Source of the DNA: Micromonosporaceae bacterium
GTDB taxonomy: Bacteria; Actinomycetota; Actinomycetes; Mycobacteriales; Micromonosporaceae
Assembly (NCBI GenBank): GCA_009377645.1
Contig: WHTQ01000016.1
Span: forward strand, 1 to 60,391
DNA length: 60,391 nucleotides
Direction of reading: 5' to 3'
Numbering within the stretch: position 1 is the stretch's first letter; each line of letters opens with the position of its first letter. Shown piece after piece: positions 50,501-58,183 of this stretch. Below the pieces are notes generated by a model that was not told the origin of the DNA, did not search any database, and saw nothing but the letters and a program-made list of their open reading frames with translations. The position numbers were made by a program, and so were the translations under genes.

Positions 50501-51266
50501 CCTGGCCGGTGACGCCGGCGTCCCACGCCTCCGGCGCGCCGATCTGCGGCACCGACTCGGCCAGATCGATGTGTAGCACCTGGTCCAGCAGGACCTGTTC
50601 CACCGCGCCGTCCAGCCCCCGTGCGCCGGCGGTGCGGGTGGAACCATCACGCTCGGGCGTGCCAAAGACCGCCTGCCGGAACGCGCCGGCCTTGCCACGG
50701 TTGACCGTGATGCCGGCGCCGTTCATCGTCTCCACCGCCTGGGCGTTGCTTGTGGCGGGCAGGGCGTCGGCATCCCGGGTCAGCTGCTGTGTGCTGCGGT
50801 GCTGGTCGAAGGTGACGATCACCGGCAGCTCGCTCGTGGCGGTGTCGTCGAGGCCTTGGCGGATCAGCCCGGGGATGTTGAACAACTCCCGGTCCACCGT
50901 CCCGGCCACCACCTGTTCCATGACGTCGGTGGGGATGACGTAGAAGTCGTCCTGGGTGCCGGACTGGTCAAAGGTCACCGGGTGGTCCCGCGGAGCCTGC
51001 TCGATCTCCACCACGCGCGGGTTGCCGTCGCCGGCGTCCTGCCACTGCACAGTGTCGCCGGTGATCAACGTGACCGCTACCGGTTCGGCATCAACGGGCA
51101 GTACCCCGGCTGCGGCGCCCGGGTCTGTGGCCGGAGCCGGGCCCGCAGCCGCCGGGCCGGACGGTGCCGACAGCAATGACGCTGCCACCGCGGTTGCGGT
51201 CAGCAGCGCCACGAGACGGCCCGGGCGGGATCTACCGCCAGGCCGCATCACATTCGAGGTGGACAT
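47592..51266 (-). CDS. Secreted S8 subtilisin-like serine protease, large
   Basis: 1224 residues. Signal peptide in the first 42 (RLVALLTATAVAASLLSAP). A propeptide-like region runs to about 235. The peptidase has Asp263 (AVLDTGIDTGHPDL), His295 (HGHGTHVAS), oxyanion Asn391 (TSAGNLGN) and Ser474 (NGTSMASPHVAGA). All are present, so it should be active. The 700 residues after the catalytic domain hold Fn3-like or beta-sandwich modules (NFGGIDGQAERDIVYTNRSD) and a long extension rich in Trp and Pro, ending in IHRAYLLK. The extension may bind substrate or wall. It lies downstream of the LuxR-ATPase gene on the same strand. Confidence 0.9.
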   Translation of the reverse strand: MSTSNVMRPGGRSRPGRLVALLTATAVAASLLSAPSGPAAAGPAPATDPGAAAGVLPVDAEPVAVTLITGDTVQWQDAGDGNPRVVEIEQAPRDHPVTFDQSGTQDDFYVIPTDVMEQVVAGTVDRELFNIPGLIRQGLDDTATSELPVIVTFDQHRSTQQLTRDADALPATSNAQAVETMNGAGITVNRGKAGAFRQAVFGTPERDGSTRTAGARGLDGAVEQVLLDQVLHIDLAESVPQIGAPEAWDAGVTGQGVTVAVLDTGIDTGHPDLAGQVAAVENFTDEPDATDTHGHGTHVASTIAGTGAASDGARTGVAPGAELLSGKVCNTDGECQTSWIMAGMEWAAERADVVNMSLGSGSPSDGSDPLSQLVNELSAETGTLFVTSAGNLGNRDFDLRVVGAPGAADAALAVGAVDKSDRMADFSSRGPRVGDHAVKPEITAPGVGIVAARAEGTSAGSPVDDDYTSLNGTSMASPHVAGAAALLAQATGLAGGELKDALVSTTADGGFRWYAQGTGRVDVPAALDSPVYAQGTVNFGGIDGQAERDIVYTNRSDNDVTLTLQATATDLAGQPYVGITLSTDTLTVPAHGQAGVTATVTLDAFNVAGNTAFGGVVAATGPGVALRTGIGFGPPLHRVTIEVLDSHGHRIGSDTVPDKRVSLTHDTLDREVGGTEVYAFFTSEGIAVGRVPAGTYTIISEVLEEPEAPSEVARTSLLIEVEVDIAADSTITLDARDAVPITVSVPRKADKRNHGASVIRELAGAGGKVFTLNVQGGRLSMYATPAPPGELAPVSLFVTWTLAEPRAVQPLPWNGAGNCPRSPTLCYSDAPAYVYNLPILYENGIPDKLHEKIARPDLVEVPAHFHSEPPDALIMQQFESIVPLTIGPLGTRAVRMWFRPGGVTEYFLANDHGSWLRTIRIERRPEGEPPQSINMFSDDRFPVAEAGSRRAEERFWQAPLQVGVWDVRRESLDNPVLIERSAAASRNGPAGEWFAVPFQLMGNVRGHGGDAFKGASWRMWNADTGTELEQTGRVFPLAPGAATYRLEQVEDYPPSWPVLTGPATTTWTFTSRPSDAQVPQGYQCWIQQAPRQDVCQIQPLIRLEYDLGLDIHNRFSARRGAHVFTITAGHHSKAIDRAPIRSLRVQASFDDGDTWQDARVVGKPKDTWETGGFLPSAEPYQEFRVVLKIPPLQRTNGSVTLRVQATDANSGTVDQTIHRAYLLK

Positions 51267-51530
51267 GGCAGGCCCCTCTACTCCAGAGCCCCGAAGCGAC
51301 AGACCACCACCTCCTCGAACCGTACGTCAGATCATGACTACGACTGGTTACGAGGGTGCCGGGTGCATGTGTCTTCGGGCTGCTCGCGTGCGGACAGGTC
51401 GCCGTCCTGCAGAGGCGATTCCAGGCCGGAGCCGCCGCCAGCGTGCCGGACATCGGCGTTAGACTCTCGCCGCCGCATCCGGCTCCACATGGCGTTGCCT
51501 CGCAGGACGTTCATGGCACCCATGCTCGAC

Positions 51531-51546
51531 TGTGATCGACGTCACA
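51531..51546. promoter_or_regulatory. CRP/GlxR-type binding site
   Basis: TGTGA-tcgacg-TCACA, a perfect match to the consensus half-sites of cAMP-receptor family proteins. It lies in the 306-base gap between the stop of the LuxR-ATPase gene (51573) and the start of the subtilase gene (51266), about 265 bases before the latter. Upstream activation of the protease gene is possible. The rest of the gap (51267-51530) shows no gene. Confidence 0.5.
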
Positions 51547-51572
51547 GCAATAGGGTGAATACCCATCGGCGG

Positions 51573-54500
51573 CTACGCGTCCGCTCCGCTTCCGACCGGC
51601 TCCTCGGGGGTGCCGGGGATCAGCCCGGCGGCGGCTGCGGCCATCGCCGCACCGGTGCGGGTGGAGGCTCCCAGCTTGCGCATCGCCCGCTGCAGGTGAA
51701 GCCCGATGGTCTTGGGCGACAGGAACATGACCTGTCCCACTTCCCGGTTGGTCATCCCCTTGGCCACCAGCGTCAGGACGTCCCGCTCGCGGGGGGAGAG
51801 CTGTTCGCCGTAGCCGCGGGGCCCGCCGCGCCAGGAACGCCGAACCTCGACCCCGTGTCGCCGCAGTGACCGGGCGACCCGGTCGGCGTCCCACCGGGCA
51901 CCCAGCTCCTGCAGGCCTTGCTGGGCCTTGGACAGGATGCTCAGGGCGTGGTCGGTTTCGCCGGTGGCGAGCAGGCAATGTCCCTGCCGTTCGAACGCCA
52001 GCAGCTGGTCGTACGGGCGGGGCAGACCGGCCCAGGCCTCCGCCGCCTGCGCGTACAACTCGCCTGCCTTGTCCAGGTCGCCCCGGGCCTGCGCGAGGAT
52101 CCCCTGGCAGAGCAGGCTCGCGGCGGTCGGGGCCGGGGCGTCACGGTCGGCTACCCAGCCGGCGAACTGGTCCGCCAGCTCCTCGGCTTGCGCGATCTCA
52201 CCGGCGGCGGCCAGCGCGTCGAGGTGCACCGGGACCACCTCGGCGGCCCACAGCCACAACCCTTTCCTGGCAAGCATTGCCATGACCGGTCCGGTGACCT
52301 GCAACGCCTGCGCGGGGGTTGCCTCGGCCAGCCGCAGCCGGCCCAGGCCAGCCGCGGTGGTCGCGGCCAGGTGCCCGAGCGGCGCCTCGCGCGCGTACGC
52401 CTCCAGCGTCGCGGTGAGGTGTTGCTCGGCGGCTTCCCGCGCGCCGGTGGCCAGAGCGAGCAGACCCAGGACTTCGCGGGCCTCGTTCCGGATACCGGTG
52501 TTGTCCGGCGACCCGGCCTCGGCGAGCTGTGTGGTGGTCTCGGCCAGGCCGGTCCACCGGCCGGTGTACCAGTCAAGGTAGGCACGGCCCGCGCGCACGA
52601 CGTCCCACGCCCGGTGATAGCCGGCGGCTTGGATGCCTTCGGTGGCTGCGCTCAGCCGCCGGCTCGCCTCGGCATACCATCCCCATCTGATCGCCAGCCG
52701 ACCGACATCAACCATGCACAACAAGATCATCCGCTGCTCGAACGGACCCGGCTCCGCCCGCGTGAGCGCGGCAGCCGCGTGCCAGCCTTCCTGTTCACCC
52801 AGGGCGAGCAGCGCCGATACGCGTATCGTCGCCACGTGCAGCTGCTCGGCGGGCGACTCGATGTGCTGCTCCTGCGCGGCCGCCCGCTTGACCCACTCCA
52901 GGTGCTCCTGAACCGGCCAGTCCCGAGACAGGGCAATGGCCAGGTTCAACATCGCCCGGCAGGCCAGCCCAGGCTGACCTGCCAGGTCGGGAATCGCCGC
53001 CTCGATCTCGCTGTGTGCCGCCTCCGACTGCCCGTACCAGCGCAGCAACCGTCCCCGCAGCAGCCGGATCGCGCCACGCTCGCCGGGCGGGATGTCAGTG
53101 CTGTCGAGGACCTGCCGCAGCGCCTCGATCACCCGTTCGGCGCGGTCGATCAGGCTGGCGGCCCCACCGGCGGCCGCCTCACCGAGCTTGCGCGCCAGCC
53201 GAGCCCGCCGGTCGCCTGGGTGATCCACACTGGTCAGCAGGTCGTACAGCACTGTCACGACCGTGTGGTCGTCGCCTGACTGCATCGCCAGATCCGCGCT
53301 CTGTTCGGCAAAGTGTGCCCAGGCATCGATGTCCCCCGCCTCGCGAAAGTGGCGTCTCAGCCGCACCACCGGCACGTAGTCTCCCGTTCGGAGCGCCTCG
53401 CCCGCGCGCTTGTGCAGCCGAGCGAGCTCGGATGTCGGTATCTCCGCCGCTACTGCCTCGGCCGCCAGCTGATGCCGAAACGCCACCCGGCCCAGACCAG
53501 CCCCACGCAACAACCCCGTTCGGAACCCCACCGCCACCGCAGCACCCGCTGCCGTCGGGTCGAGGCCGGCCACCGCGGCCAGCAACCGGTCATCTGCCGG
53601 CTCGTCCAGCACCGCCGCTGCCTCCAGCACCCGCCGCGTCCTGCGATCCAGCCGCGCCACCCGCTCCAGCACCGAGTCCCGCACGGTCGGCGGCACCTGG
53701 ATGTCCGCCAACGCCCGACGTTCCCAACCGTCCCCCTCGCGGACGATGTCCCCACGGTCCCGCAACAGCCGCAGGCTCTCCTCTACCGCCAGCGGCAGCC
53801 CTCCGGTGCGCTGGTGCAGGAACTCGGCGAACTCCCGCGACACCCGGGTGCGGCGGAACATCGCCTTAGCCAGTAGCTGGACCCCGGAAACGTCCAGCGG
53901 CTCCAACACGAGGCGCACCTTGCTCATCCGTGCCGGTATTCGCGTGGACAGCTGCCACAGCAACGACCCGGAAGGCACATCCTCCCGCCGGTAGGTCACC
54001 ACCACCGACCTGCCGCGGCCTCCGGAGGCACAGGCCCCTATCAGCCACTCCAGACTCGCCGCGTCCGCCCAGTGCGCGTCCTCCACCACAAGCTGGTCGA
54101 CCCCGAACCGATCAACCAGCTCGCCCAGCGCACGATAGATCCGATGCCGCCTCGCCCCCGCGTCGTCCAGCGGCTCCGGCGGGGGCGGCAGGTCAGCATC
54201 CCACTCAGGGAACAGTGGCCGCAGCGCCCCACCCAGCGGGCTCAGCTCTACATCGCCTATCTCGTCCCGCAATCGGCGCAATCCGTCGACCACCGGCCCC
54301 AGCGGCATCGAGTCCGCCACCGGCTGACACTCCACCGTCAAGACGGTTCGCTCCGGCCGCCCTCCCGACCACAGGGCCTCCTGGATCAGACGGGTCTTGC
54401 CGATCCCCGCTTCCCCTTCGACCAACACCAGCGCTGGCGGACGCTCCAACGCACCTGTCACCGCGGCGAGGGCCGTGTCCCGGCACACGAATGCGGGCAT
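51573..54500 (-). CDS. LuxR-family regulator with N-terminal ATPase (LAL/MalT type)
   Basis: 975 residues from the ATG at 54500, chosen for AAGGAGG. An AAA_16-type ATPase starts the protein: LVLVEGEAGIGKTRLIQEAL (Walker A), LVVEDAHWADAASLEWLI (Walker B), VVVTYRREDV (sensor). TPR-like helices fill about 380-900 (LARKLGEAAAGGA, WVKRAAAQEQHIESP). The C-terminal HTH is LSPRERDVLTLVAKGMTNRE with VMFLSPKTIGLHLQRAMRKL. Such LAL regulators switch on transcription when a small ligand is bound. Likely targets are the neighbouring subtilase and lamin-tail genes, an inference from order only. Confidence 0.85.
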   Translation of the reverse strand: MPAFVCRDTALAAVTGALERPPALVLVEGEAGIGKTRLIQEALWSGGRPERTVLTVECQPVADSMPLGPVVDGLRRLRDEIGDVELSPLGGALRPLFPEWDADLPPPPEPLDDAGARRHRIYRALGELVDRFGVDQLVVEDAHWADAASLEWLIGACASGGRGRSVVVTYRREDVPSGSLLWQLSTRIPARMSKVRLVLEPLDVSGVQLLAKAMFRRTRVSREFAEFLHQRTGGLPLAVEESLRLLRDRGDIVREGDGWERRALADIQVPPTVRDSVLERVARLDRRTRRVLEAAAVLDEPADDRLLAAVAGLDPTAAGAAVAVGFRTGLLRGAGLGRVAFRHQLAAEAVAAEIPTSELARLHKRAGEALRTGDYVPVVRLRRHFREAGDIDAWAHFAEQSADLAMQSGDDHTVVTVLYDLLTSVDHPGDRRARLARKLGEAAAGGAASLIDRAERVIEALRQVLDSTDIPPGERGAIRLLRGRLLRWYGQSEAAHSEIEAAIPDLAGQPGLACRAMLNLAIALSRDWPVQEHLEWVKRAAAQEQHIESPAEQLHVATIRVSALLALGEQEGWHAAAALTRAEPGPFEQRMILLCMVDVGRLAIRWGWYAEASRRLSAATEGIQAAGYHRAWDVVRAGRAYLDWYTGRWTGLAETTTQLAEAGSPDNTGIRNEAREVLGLLALATGAREAAEQHLTATLEAYAREAPLGHLAATTAAGLGRLRLAEATPAQALQVTGPVMAMLARKGLWLWAAEVVPVHLDALAAAGEIAQAEELADQFAGWVADRDAPAPTAASLLCQGILAQARGDLDKAGELYAQAAEAWAGLPRPYDQLLAFERQGHCLLATGETDHALSILSKAQQGLQELGARWDADRVARSLRRHGVEVRRSWRGGPRGYGEQLSPRERDVLTLVAKGMTNREVGQVMFLSPKTIGLHLQRAMRKLGASTRTGAAMAAAAAGLIPGTPEEPVGSGADA

Positions 54501-54673
54501 CGCACTGCCTCCTTCTCGGTCCTCTGGTCCTCCTCGATGTCTCTTCCACTCGTGTTCGATTGAGGGCCTCATATCCGGCACCTAGCGACCCATCGAGACC
54601 GGCCCCACACCCGAGGTAACCGACCACCGAAAGTAACCAGATGGCGTCTATTATGGTCAAAGCTGATCTATAC

Positions 54674-54707
54674 GGGTATTCCTAGACGATACCCAGACCT
54701 TGGTCAA
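54674..54707 (-). promoter_or_regulatory. Candidate promoter and operator of the LuxR-ATPase gene
   Basis: On the minus strand TTGACC (54707-54702) and TAGGAA (54684-54679) are 17 bases apart. The inverted repeat GGGTAT-N9-ATACCC (54674-54694) covers the -10 box, a typical repressor position. The start codon is about 175 bases downstream, so the mRNA would have a long leader. This is the most AT-rich patch in the area. Confidence 0.4.
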
Positions 54708-55071
54708 GTGGCCGGACGCTGAGTGAGGGCTGGAGGACGCTGGGCTATCCGGACGCTGAAGGGAACTCTGCTTTCCGGTCTACGCGTACTCGCCAAAGCC
54801 GGCCACATGCTTCATCTGTGCGCTAACTCCGCGCCACGACGATAGCCCTTCGGACTGTCGCTGACCGTCCGAACGGCCTAGACCGACCGGCCGGGCCGGA
54901 TCCCCCGACCGCAAATGATCATCGAGACCGGCGTGGCTGGACTGTTGCCCTGCCACCGGCTCAGCACCTACGTTTAGCCAGGTTCGTGTTCTGCCGGCAA
55001 GCTGCCCGGCTGCTCGTTGCGCTGGCCCGTCTGCTGGTGCAGGTGGGCCCGTCGTAGCGCATCTGCTGATC
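54708..55071. other. Stretch without a recognised gene
   Basis: Between the LuxR-ATPase promoter region and the end of the HIRAN gene. Minus-strand frames are open, but I find no ribosome site or family, and the sequence is less biased at third codon positions than true genes nearby. Confidence 0.4.
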
Positions 55072-56082
55072 CTACCGGTCTCGCAGCCCGTCCAGCTTGG
55101 CTTGGTAGGCGGCTGCACGCTTCCGTAGGTCGTCAACGGCCTCGGGGCGAGCGGCGTTGCCGCCGTAGAGTTCCAGACCACGGTTGGCCCATCGGAGCGC
55201 CTCCGCCCAGTTCTTCGCCTTCTGCTGGCGGATCGCCATCTGGGTGTACGTCTCCAGTAGCGGCACCTTGTTGAACTTGGCGTACAGGGCGTTGCGGATG
55301 CTGTCCATCTCGGCGTCGTGGAGCCGGCAGGCTTCGTCATATTCCTGCAGCGCGGATCCGAACGCGTCCCGGGACCGGTAGAGGCGACGTTCCAGTTCGC
55401 AGAACATGTAGTGCCGGTCGATGGGGTCAGGGTCGTGTTGGAGTAGGTTGCGGAGCCGCTTGATCGTCGCGATGTGGTCGTTGGGGAGGTCGGCCAGCCA
55501 CGACAGGTCGTACGAGTCGTCTTCCAGGTCGGTTGCGATCGCCTGCTGCAAGCCTGTGCGGAGTTCGCCAAGCACGACGGCCGGGGTAGGTGGAGTGACT
55601 GGGACGAGGCCGAAGTCCCTCGGATCGTGGTCCAGGAACACCCCGAGTAGGCCCGGCCCGCTCTCACGCATCCCGCCGCCGGCGATCACGCCGCCCAGCG
55701 CGACGTGGCATCGGTGTCTCGCCTGGAGGGCGAGCAGGCCGTTGCGATACTCGGCGGCGTCCTCACGGGACAGGTAGCCCACCCTCATGCCGCTGATCCA
55801 CACCGAGATCGCGTTCTTGTCGTGCGGGTTGTCCGGCTCCGCTACCAGCACAGCCTCAATCTCGGCCCGAACGCGTTCGGAGGTCCAGCCGCCAGCACAT
55901 TGCCAGATTGCGTCCTGGTAGAAGCTCTCGCCGACAACGTCGAGATCATGGCGGCCATCGAACCGGGCGACCGGGATGGGGCTGGGCTGCGGAGCCGTGG
56001 GCTGCCGCACGGGTTCACGCTGGGTGGTTCGCCGCCTGAAGAGTCCCACGGGGGCATCTTTGCCCCAACCCGGGGGTGACAT
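55072..56082 (-). CDS. HIRAN-domain protein
   Basis: 336 residues. A Pro/Gln-rich start (residues 15-40) is followed by LDVVGESFYQDAIWQCAGGW, IEAVLVAEPDNPHDKNAISV and RVGYLSREDAAEYRN, a HIRAN domain (the P-x-NP-x-DxxAV and VGYLS marks) as found in HLTF, where it binds 3' DNA ends. The C-terminal 170 residues are helical with a TPR-like array (SRDAFGSALQEYDEACRL, LPLLETYTQMAIRQQKAK, WAEALRWANRGLELYGG). Probably a DNA-damage-linked or regulatory protein. The fusion partner is not named. Confidence 0.75.
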   Translation of the reverse strand: MSPPGWGKDAPVGLFRRRTTQREPVRQPTAPQPSPIPVARFDGRHDLDVVGESFYQDAIWQCAGGWTSERVRAEIEAVLVAEPDNPHDKNAISVWISGMRVGYLSREDAAEYRNGLLALQARHRCHVALGGVIAGGGMRESGPGLLGVFLDHDPRDFGLVPVTPPTPAVVLGELRTGLQQAIATDLEDDSYDLSWLADLPNDHIATIKRLRNLLQHDPDPIDRHYMFCELERRLYRSRDAFGSALQEYDEACRLHDAEMDSIRNALYAKFNKVPLLETYTQMAIRQQKAKNWAEALRWANRGLELYGGNAARPEAVDDLRKRAAAYQAKLDGLRDR

Positions 56083-56095
56083 AGCGTTGTGTCGC

Positions 56096-56509
56096 TTATC
56101 CGACAGAGGGACTGCAGCCAGTCTCTGACGAGCTACCCCAGGCGAGGATCTCGCTCTCGTCGTAGACCGGCTCCGCCCGCTCCACCGAACTGCCGGTAGT
56201 GCCGAATCCGACCGGGCTCCGCAGGGCGGATGCCTCGGTCTGGCGGAACAGCTCCAGCGCCTTCGCCGCCACGGTGTCCAGCGGATCGGCCGACTCGATG
56301 GTGACGGAGTGGGCGGCGACGGCGATCTCCCGGGCCTCCACCCACGCCCTGGCCCAGGAGTCGAGCACCTGCGCCACCGGCAGGTAGCCGGTCTGGTCGT
56401 CGGCTGCGCGCAGCACCGGCTTCCCGCCCGTGCCGATCACCGGCCGCCGTTCGTAGGCTTCGACCTTCCACCACTGGTGCTCCCCGGCGAGGATGTCGAA
56501 GGTGGCCAT
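56096..56509 (-). CDS. Hypothetical protein, divergent from HicAB
   Basis: 137 residues from the ATG at 56509 (GGTGGAG upstream). An ATG at 56611, facing the hicA start, would add 34 residues (SLDKDARRAATPSELELVET) that also look protein-like. FDILAGEHQWWKVEAYERRP and QVLDSWARAWVEAREIAVAA suggest an alpha/beta fold with aromatic residues. Unknown family. It ends 13 bases before the HIRAN gene starts, so the two are probably one transcript. Confidence 0.55.
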   Translation of the reverse strand: MATFDILAGEHQWWKVEAYERRPVIGTGGKPVLRAADDQTGYLPVAQVLDSWARAWVEAREIAVAAHSVTIESADPLDTVAAKALELFRQTEASALRSPVGFGTTGSSVERAEPVYDESEILAWGSSSETGCSPSVG

Positions 56510-56563
56510 CCTGGTCTCCACCAGCTCCAGTTCAGACGGCGTGGCGGCCCGCCTTGCGTCTTT

Positions 56564-56602
56564 GTCTAGCGACTTGACTTGATGCCGTCTAGCGGCTAGA
56601 CT
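56564..56602 (+). promoter_or_regulatory. hicAB promoter with overlapping operator, leaderless
   Basis: TTGACT (56574-56579) and TAGACT (56597-56602) with a 17-base spacer. The hicA ATG begins seven bases after the -10 box, so the transcript should start at the A of ATG. The palindrome GTCTAG-CGG-CTAGAC (56587-56601) overlaps the -10 box, and another GTCTAG half-site lies at 56564-56569, upstream of the -35 box. This is the arrangement for repression by the HicAB complex. Confidence 0.7.
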
Positions 56603-56609
56603 ACACTGC

Positions 56610-56831
56610 ATGAAGCCGATGCGGACGAAGGATCTCCGGAAGCTCCTCCGCCAGCATGGATGTGAGCCGAGCCCGGCCAAGGGGTCACACGAGAAGTGGA
56701 CCACCCCAGGCGGGCACAGCACCACCCTGAAGGCGGCGGCGAAGGACCAGGCACCGGGGACGCTGCGCAACATCCAGGACGCGTTGGCGCCGGAGCTGGG
56801 AGAGCGATGGATCGAGGAGGCTCAGAAGTGA
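56610..56831 (+). CDS. hicA: HicA-family mRNA interferase toxin
   Basis: 73 residues. MRTKDLRKLLRQHGCEPSPA then KGSHEKWTTPGGHSTTLKAA match HicA: the dsRNA-binding-like fold with the catalytic His in GSHEKW (normally G-S-H-x-x-(F/Y/W)). TLRNIQDALAPE is the last helix. No ribosome site, in keeping with leaderless translation. The stop overlaps the hicB start by GTGA. It cleaves mRNA when not bound by HicB. Confidence 0.9.
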   Translation: MKPMRTKDLRKLLRQHGCEPSPAKGSHEKWTTPGGHSTTLKAAAKDQAPGTLRNIQDALAPELGERWIEEAQK

Positions 56832-57265
56832 AAACCTACACCGTACGAGCCGAATGGGACACCACCGGATGGTGGGTGGTCACCGTACCCGACATCCGCG
56901 GAGCGATCACCCAGAGCCGACGGCTCGACCAGGTCGCTGGCGACGTGGCCGAGGTGATCGAGCTTATGACCGGCGAGACGCCCGGGTCGTACGAGATCGA
57001 TCTTCAGTGGTCGGTTCCAGTCCCAGCCGGCGCCAAGGCCCACGAGGCCCGGGACCTACGCGCCGAGGCGGAGGCGGCCGACGAGCGGGCCGCAGCGGCA
57101 ACCGGGGAGGCCGTGCGGGCACTGTTCGCCGAGGGCTTCACCTACCGCGACATCGGTGCCATGATCGGGGTCTCGTACCAGCGAGCCCAGCAGCTCGCCC
57201 CCGGCAAGGCACGCCGCGCCCAGTCGTGGGGACCGGTTCGGAAGGCACGCCGGAAGGTCAGCTAG
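56828..57265 (+). CDS. hicB: HicB-family antitoxin with C-terminal HTH
   Basis: 145 residues from the overlapping GTG. The partial RNase H-like antitoxin fold is at the start (YTVRAEWDTTGWWVVTVPDI, TQSRRLDQVAGDVAEVIELM). A helical linker rich in Ala/Glu (EARDLRAEAEAADERAAAAT) leads to an HTH: FAEGFTYRDIGAMIGVSYQR. That is a sigma-like or AlpA-like HTH rather than the RHH of many HicB, and would bind the GTCTAG sites. Neutralises HicA and represses the operon. Confidence 0.85.
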   Translation: MKTYTVRAEWDTTGWWVVTVPDIRGAITQSRRLDQVAGDVAEVIELMTGETPGSYEIDLQWSVPVPAGAKAHEARDLRAEAEAADERAAAATGEAVRALFAEGFTYRDIGAMIGVSYQRAQQLAPGKARRAQSWGPVRKARRKVS

Positions 57266-57465
57266 CGTCGCTGCCGAACTCGCAGCCCAGCCGCGTTGTC
57301 GCCCGCTACGCTGCGGCCATGGACGGCTCAGCGGGTCCATGGTGGACGGACTGGTCTGGGTGACCGGCCGCGATCCTCCCGTCGTAGCCGCCCGCCCGCG
57401 ATCACCGAGGATCCGGCGGGACGGCATCGGTTGTGGGGCGGCCGCCACCGGGCTAGCCTGCCGCC

Positions 57466-58050
57466 ATGAGTGTGCTCGGCATCGCGGCCCAGTTCGCCGC
57501 CGTGTTCATCGCGGCATTCCTCGCGTTCGGACTGGAGGACCTGCGGGAACGGCGGCGCGCGGCGCGCTGGGTCCGCACCCATCTGCGCCACCTGCGGGAG
57601 CTGATGCGCTCCGACGGCACGGCGACCGGTGCAGCGGCCACGGCGATCGCCGGCTACCTGGCCGCGCTCGACAGCTGGCTGGCCGCCGAGAAGCCAGCGG
57701 ACATGGCCGAGTCAGACTGGAAACAGCTGGCGGAGACGTTCAGCACCGTCGTGCCGGACTTTGGACCGGTGCTGCGCAGCGAGGCGGTCACGGTGCTGCC
57801 GCAGGACCTGGCACGCGCGCTGGTCCGGTTGGAGGCTGGATCCCAGCAGTTCGCGGTCCTCACGAGCACCTTCCAGCGGGCCAACCAGGACGTGCTGGCG
57901 GCGTGGCACGAGCGGCGGGTGCCGCTGTCCGATCCGGACGCGAGCCGGGTCCGGCGGCTCCACCAGATCATGAGCGAGATGCGGGACGCCGAGCAGCGGT
58001 TCTCACCCATAGTCGGCGAGGTCGTGACGGCGCTGGACAACTGGAGCTGA
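57466..58050 (+). CDS. Hypothetical protein with one N-terminal membrane helix
   Basis: 194 residues. LGIAAQFAAVFIAAFLAFGL is the only membrane segment. The remainder is charged and helical (EDLRERRRAARWVRTHLRHL, RELMRSDG, RALVRLEAGSQQFAVL), probably coiled coil in the cytoplasm. I do not recognise it. The preceding gap (57266-57465) contains no supported gene. Confidence 0.6.
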   Translation: MSVLGIAAQFAAVFIAAFLAFGLEDLRERRRAARWVRTHLRHLRELMRSDGTATGAAATAIAGYLAALDSWLAAEKPADMAESDWKQLAETFSTVVPDFGPVLRSEAVTVLPQDLARALVRLEAGSQQFAVLTSTFQRANQDVLAAWHERRVPLSDPDASRVRRLHQIMSEMRDAEQRFSPIVGEVVTALDNWS

Positions 58051-58103
58051 CGCCGCAGCACGGCTCCCCGCACCACTCCGCCTCGCGCCGCCGCCCCGCC
58101 CCT

Positions 58104-58169
58104 GCGTTGATCATAGAGTTTCTGCACGACACACCGGGCGACACGCGCAGGAAACTCCATGATCGACGC
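58104..58169. repeat. REP-like imperfect inverted repeat
   Basis: GCGTTGATCATAGAGTTTCTG (58104-58124) pairs with the reverse complement of 58148-58169 (gcgtcgatcatggagtttcc), with two mismatches and one indel over about 20 bases. TTGATCAT-x-(G/A)AGTTT words of this kind recur between genes in Micromonospora-type genomes. It sits between two convergent genes and may also act as a terminator. Confidence 0.65.
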
Positions 58170-58183
58170 CAGGGGGTGGTGGG

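Noticed and set aside
54780-55667. A 295-codon minus-strand frame overlapping the HIRAN gene
   Set aside because: It is out of frame with the HIRAN protein, which has a clear domain, and consists of Thr/Arg/Ser-rich translation.
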